This document shows, piece by piece, positions 59,985-64,000 of a stretch of 64,000 nucleotides of DNA (position 1 is the stretch's first letter; every line of letters begins with the position of its first letter). The position numbers were made by a program, and so were the translations under genes. Below the pieces are notes generated by a model. The model saw only the letters and a list, made by a program, of their open reading frames with translations. It was not told the DNA's origin and did not search any database. The DNA is taken from contig JAQFVV010012423.1 in the NCBI GenBank assembly GCA_028023455.1, forward strand, positions 8,848,269 to 8,912,268, written 5' to 3'. Source of the DNA: Epiperipatus broadwayi (Eukaryota; Onychophora; Udeonychophora; Euonychophora; Peripatidae).

Positions 59985-60475
59985 CCGTCATTGAAAAATG
60001 ATACCTGACTAATTTCCATTTTCTTTTTTTTTTTTGGGAGACAGTAATGAATCAGAAAGTGGGTTGTTTTTGTTAACTCTGTCTATATAAAAAGGGTACC
60101 GTTATTGAAATACTAAATTTTAAAATGATAGTCGACTAATTTCCGTTTCTTTTGACAGTAATTAATCAGAAAGTGGGTTTCTTTTTTTTTTTTGGTAAAT
60201 CTTGTGTGTGCATATATATATAAATACCGTAATTCAAATACTCCATTGAAAAAAACCAAACCCCGTTAAATTTGTTCTTTTTTTTTTTTTTTAAGACAGT
60301 AATTAAGCAGGAACTAGGTTGTTTTTGTTAGTGTGTAGATATAAAAACTAATCTTGTTTTGAAATAATAAATGTAACAAAAAAAATAATAATAATAATAC
60401 CCAACTAATTTTCTTCCTAATAATTAGATACTGGGTTGTGTTTGTTTGTGCGTATATATATAGCAAAAGTAACTT
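59985..60475. repeat. About four degenerate copies of an about 125-bp unit
   Basis: CAGTAATNAATCAGAAAGTG followed by GGTT, a T/G run, TATATAAA and ACCG recurs near 60044, 60152 and 60296, with a fourth weak copy near 60420. It is internal to the TIR transposon. Confidence 0.65.
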
Positions 60476-61042
60476 GTCACGGACGAATTCTCGTGAAAAC
60501 GGGACTTTTCGCGTGATCCTTAATTTTTTTTTCCGTTCCGCACCCTTAAAAGCAATTTTTGAGGGTTACCCATTCGTAATGGAATCTTCAGGATATTATT
60601 ACTAAACTTACAACAGTAAAGTAAGTTACAACACATTAAAAAAAATAGACAGCTTATCAAATTTTAAAAAACTACGACTGCTTCAAATACACACACTCTC
60701 ACACGAAACTACAGGGAAAATAGATATTCTACTATTATGAGAAAATGATGTACAAAATCAACTACTACAGCAGACAATCAAGGCATTTCTTTCTCTTTGC
60801 TTTTAGCATAGAAAGCCATCGGGAACTCTTTCTGTGTTTTATCATAGAAAGAAGTCTCATTTGTGTTGGCTTCTGTCGCTGCCACTGTCTCGGTCCAACA
60901 TAACGTGAGGACTCATTTCTGCATTTATAACGTAGAAAATTTCCTCTTTTGTTGGGTGAAGGCCGGTGAAATGGTATATTTCTAGGAATTGACCTAGAAA
61001 TAGCGACACCTCTAGGCGAACACCAGGGATGAGAAAACAACC

Positions 61043-61092
61043 GAAGTCTCTGTATTGTTCTTCTATTAAGTGTCCAAGTCTCAGATCCATAT
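61043..61092 (-). pseudogene. LINE C-terminus (RTE-like), 5' piece
   Basis: The minus strand reads YGSETWTLNRRTIQR, the conserved RT thumb motif (YGSETWxL). Its frame continues in the piece at 59211 downward when the intervening 1.8-kb transposon is ignored. It is 5' truncated at about 61092. Confidence 0.8.
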
Positions 61093-61099
61093 AAAAAAT

Positions 61100-62970
61100 T
61101 AAATTATTGTTTAAAATTATTATGAGAAAGAATATATATTATGGATAAAATAAGTAAATAAATATAAAAACTTAATTCTCTGAAAGAACTTTGATTAATT
61201 AGATCTTACATGATTTGTAACCAAAAAACCTTTCATGATCCCAGCTGTTTGTGCATGAATACTCTAAAAATTTAAATTTCCATTATTTTGTTCCATCACA
61301 TACACAAACAAATGATAGTTGAAACTTTCAAGAATTATAAATTACAGATAAAATAATTCGCTATCCAGATCCCTCAATGTTGAGAAAAATGTCATATAGC
61401 TAACAATAATAAGCAGAATTTTCTTAAATTCCTCCACAAGCCAAAATCTCATATCAAAAAGAAAATAACATTATCTGTGAAAGCTGTAAAAAAAAAAATC
61501 AGTGATCAAAAAGTATGAAAAGTAAAATAAATTCAAGTGGATAAAATACTAATAAAGATAGTATCTACAAAATTAAAGATATTAATATTTGGATTAAAAT
61601 ATGCAAATTAATAAACTTTTACTTAAAAATGATCATTCTAAAAAAAAAAAAGATATATAAAATGACAATTCTATTTTTAAATTAAATGAAATAAAATTAC
61701 ACAATGCTATAAATTTAACATATTATATTGCTTAATAGAAATGCATCTACTATTTAAATAATGTAACCAGGAAAGTTTACAATTTTAATAAATTTCTAAA
61801 TTATTATTAAACCAATATCATTCCCAATCATTAGCTTTATTTCATCACATCAAGCTATAAATTATTGTTGCATAATCTGTTGATAAGAGAAAAGATGCAA
61901 TTATTCAGAAGGATCATCTTCTATAGTACCAAGCAGTTGATCCAAGATCATGTACAACAATGAGTAATCTTGACTCTCTGCATTGGAAAACTTTCCAGTC
62001 AGAATATCCGGATTTGCAAATTATACAGAAAGATGTCTAATCATTTGCTAATATTATATCTGACTTATTACTAGATCATAATCTATAAAATAAATTGTTA
62101 TAAAAAAACCTAATACATATTACTTTTTATTAACATATTACGTATGTGAGAGATTATATATTTGAGCTTTGATAGCATTATAAGAGGTTTAAGCAGCAGC
62201 AATTATTATATAATAAGGAGTTCAAATTTGTATATGCTTGTCTGAGTAATAAAATGATTTCTTTCTTCTTCATAATCTAAAGCTGATGAACAAATATATG
62301 CAAATTTGCATTACAAATATAAACAAAAGGAAAAATCAATATTATATATGATAGAATTAAATTACTATGAAATAAATAATGTCTTTTGTATTTAAAGATC
62401 ATAAATTACAATGTAATAGATTTGAATTCGGTTTTGATAAAGAAATATTTTGCATAAAAATAGAAATAAGAAGAAAAATAAAAATAATTATTTTTAATAA
62501 TGAAGGAATTAATTTATTAAAAAGCAAGGAGCTAACAAAAATGTATGATGCTTGGAATATTATGTAAAATATTACATTATGGGTAGTTTCACTTGTAATG
62601 AAATATACATTTGATCATAATTAGGTTTTAAATTAATTGAAAATGTAAAAATTTATTGTGTAATGCACATTTATTTTATATATATATATAAATACAATTC
62701 ATTATCATAACATACTCATGTATATGTTTTTAAAACTTTATAATAACAAAAACATATATAAACACTAAATACAGAATTATTACAACTGAATTCAGGAACC
62801 ACAGATCAACATAAGAAACTCATTTAAATTTCAACACATGAAACTACTTTCAAGAAATAAAGTAAATTATAAGTCCTAATGCAGATTATATCCTATTATG
62901 CAAGTCAATGTGCAACCCCAGTGTTATAATTATTAAAACCATGTAATGTAATAAAGAAATTTTCATAAGT
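61100..62970. other. AT-rich intronic stretch
   Basis: This lies between the LINE piece and exon 2. The 62-codon frame at 62379-62567 is Lys/Ile/Asn rich and looks like chance. No feature is supported. Confidence 0.45.
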
Positions 62971-62976
62971 ATTTAC

Positions 62977-63188
62977 CTTACATTTTTGACTAAAAATGCT
63001 TGAAGGAAGAACTTCCAATGGTAAATGTGATTTAATTAATCTAGCTCCTGTAATTTTTGAGATTTGTTTAATGCCAGGATATGGATACTCAAGAAAAGGA
63101 AATCTCTGCTCAATATTTTTTTCTTTAGCAGATTCAAAATCAAGATTATTTAATAAAAGATAAACAATTTCCTGCATCCATGTAGTTC
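62977..63188 (-). CDS. Sulfotransferase gene 1, coding exon 2
   Basis: This internal exon belongs to a cytosolic-type sulfotransferase, which moves sulfate from PAPS to small alcohols, phenols or amines. The acceptor TAG precedes 63188 and the donor GT follows 62977 (AAG|gtaaat). The exon begins with the last two bases of a split glycine codon and reads TTWMQEIVYLLLNN, completing the 5'-phosphosulfate-binding loop (PKSGTTW) that exon 1 starts. It continues with RFPFLEYPYPG and IKSHLPLEVLP. The His of SHLP is the family's catalytic base. The length is 212 nt, entered in phase 1 and left in phase 0. The coding ATG of exon 1 must lie beyond the right edge. An ATG within the exon at 63177 is only an internal Met. 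Confidence 0.93.
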
Positions 63189-64000
63189 CTACAAAAAATA
63201 ATTATTAAAAAAAATCAGTTATCAAAAAAAAAAAATTAATATTAGAATATTAATATTAGATTGATACTATTTAAAATGTCATATATCATTACCATTAGTT
63301 TTATTTCAAAATGGCAGACTCTATGATCAATCTTACACTATTCTCTAATATTTAAATCAGTTATCTTTTTCTACCTTCCCTTAGACTTGATTTATATCTT
63401 TTAAACATATCTTTCATAATTTCCAATCCAATTTCTGTTTCACTTAATAATTTTCTTAATAAAAAAAAATACATTTTTATTTACTCTCTTCAATATTCCA
63501 TCTGCCTCCATACCTCCAACTCAAAAATCTCGTCTTATCTCATTCTCTAATCATTCAAATCATTATTCCATATACAATCATAATCCAAACAAAAATCACT
63601 CTGCCTTTATTAAAAGTCACTGCAATTTTCACCCTAATATTTATGTTGCTATTTCTATCATCAATTTCCTAACTATTTAAGTGTTATCCTTCTTTCTTAG
63701 TTGTCCCTCCTAATCTATTTTTCAAAATATCAAACAACACAATTCAATCTAATAAAATCCTCTTCAAAATGAAACATATTTCTCAACAATAATCTTCTAT
63801 CTTTTTTTTCATTCTAAATCCCTATCGTTATTCCAACATAAACTTGCCTACTACTATAAATGTCAATTTAGTACTCTCAATAAAGCTGTAGAAGTCACCG
63901 TCATCATTTTCAACAGGTACTGAATCAACTATTTACATTCCATTTTATGTTTAGTGATTCATTAAACACTGCAAGTCAACCTGTTTGTTCTCTCACCACA
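63189..64000 (-). other. Part of intron 1 of sulfotransferase gene 1
   Basis: This sequence upstream of the exon 2 acceptor is somewhat C-rich and pyrimidine-rich on the plus strand. No first exon with a PKS-ending frame was seen, so exon 1 is outside the window. Confidence 0.6.

Larger units (their letters stand above)
59220..61042. mobile_element. TIR DNA transposon inserted in a LINE, 1.8 kb
   Basis: Terminal inverted repeats of 28 bp, 59220-59247 and 61015-61042, begin GGTTGTTTTCTCATCC and have two mismatches. The 8-bp duplication GAAGTCTC flanks it (59212-59219 and 61043-61050). The interior is mostly tandem repeats (59408-60475). Overlapping minus-strand frames near the right end (60765-61040, 60857-61090) encode basic, unrecognised peptides. 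No transposase domain was seen, so it is probably non-autonomous. GG ends with an 8-bp duplication fit a Merlin-like assignment, stated as inference. Confidence 0.8.
50565..62976 (-). other. Intron 2 of sulfotransferase gene 1
   Basis: This 12.4-kb intron has GT-AG ends. It holds a decayed EEP-RT LINE on the opposite strand (51545-53700), a 3.4-kb segment flanked by 34-bp direct repeats (55382-58880), and a LINE split by a TIR transposon (58876-61092). The remaining parts, notably 53700-55380 and 61100-62970, are AT-rich with no gene that I can support. Confidence 0.85.

Noticed and set aside
62905-62976. Extension of the open frame past exon 2
   Set aside because: The frame stays open 72 nt beyond a consensus GTAAAT donor, but the sulfotransferase alignment continues at exon 3, so this is intron.

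Overview
The window is AT-rich eukaryotic DNA with large introns, GT-AG splice junctions and a dense load of decayed retroelements and DNA transposons. There are no bacterial-style genes. The only cellular protein signal is a cytosolic-type sulfotransferase (SULT) family. The mix of Penelope-like elements, EEP-endonuclease LINEs, long-LTR Ty3-like elements and an N-terminally anchored SULT suggests an invertebrate animal, possibly a mollusc. I cannot name the species from sequence alone.

Genes. A SULT gene on the minus strand runs from beyond the right edge to a stop at 37862. Five exons are visible: 62977-63188, 50438-50564, 49536-49630, 44470-44653 and 37862-37980. All have consensus splice sites and compatible phases. 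They encode about 245 residues from the second half of the 5'-phosphosulfate loop to the C-terminus. Its first exon lies off the window. About 13 kb downstream, 24485-24767 (minus) is the first coding exon of a second SULT. It carries an N-terminal membrane-anchor-like segment and ends at the same split PKSG codon. Its later exons were not found, so the window shows part of a tandem SULT cluster. Most other long ORFs are chance AT-rich frames or transposon debris.

Transposon landscape. Positions 3.7-21.1 kb hold a nested cluster. An inverted Penelope-like remnant (4457-4900 and 12915-13395) was split by an LTR element (A, 4901-12914, LTRs about 2.1 kb, TG...CA ends, 4-bp target duplication). 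A second long-LTR element (B, 13405-21098) sits in a TA microsatellite at the end of the Penelope remnant. Both LTR elements keep only gag-like and integrase-tail remnants. Further right are a family of snap-back retroposon-like repeats (F: 22711-23646, 37149-37519, 42370-42521, 45379-45979), an S repeat family (3746-4450, 27860-28268), two TIR transposons of about 1.8 kb (29480-31292; 59220-61042, the latter inside a LINE with an 8-bp target duplication), a 0.67-kb foldback with arms of about 310 bp (35981-36650), and several decayed LINEs (24013-24264, 42528-44310, 51545-53700, 58876-61092).

The insertions at 42-62 kb lie in the introns of the first SULT gene, which explains much of its 25-kb span. 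Small hairpins crowd its shortest intron, and a 31-bp-arm hairpin sits just upstream of its last splice acceptor. The rest of the window is AT-rich sequence in which I see no gene.
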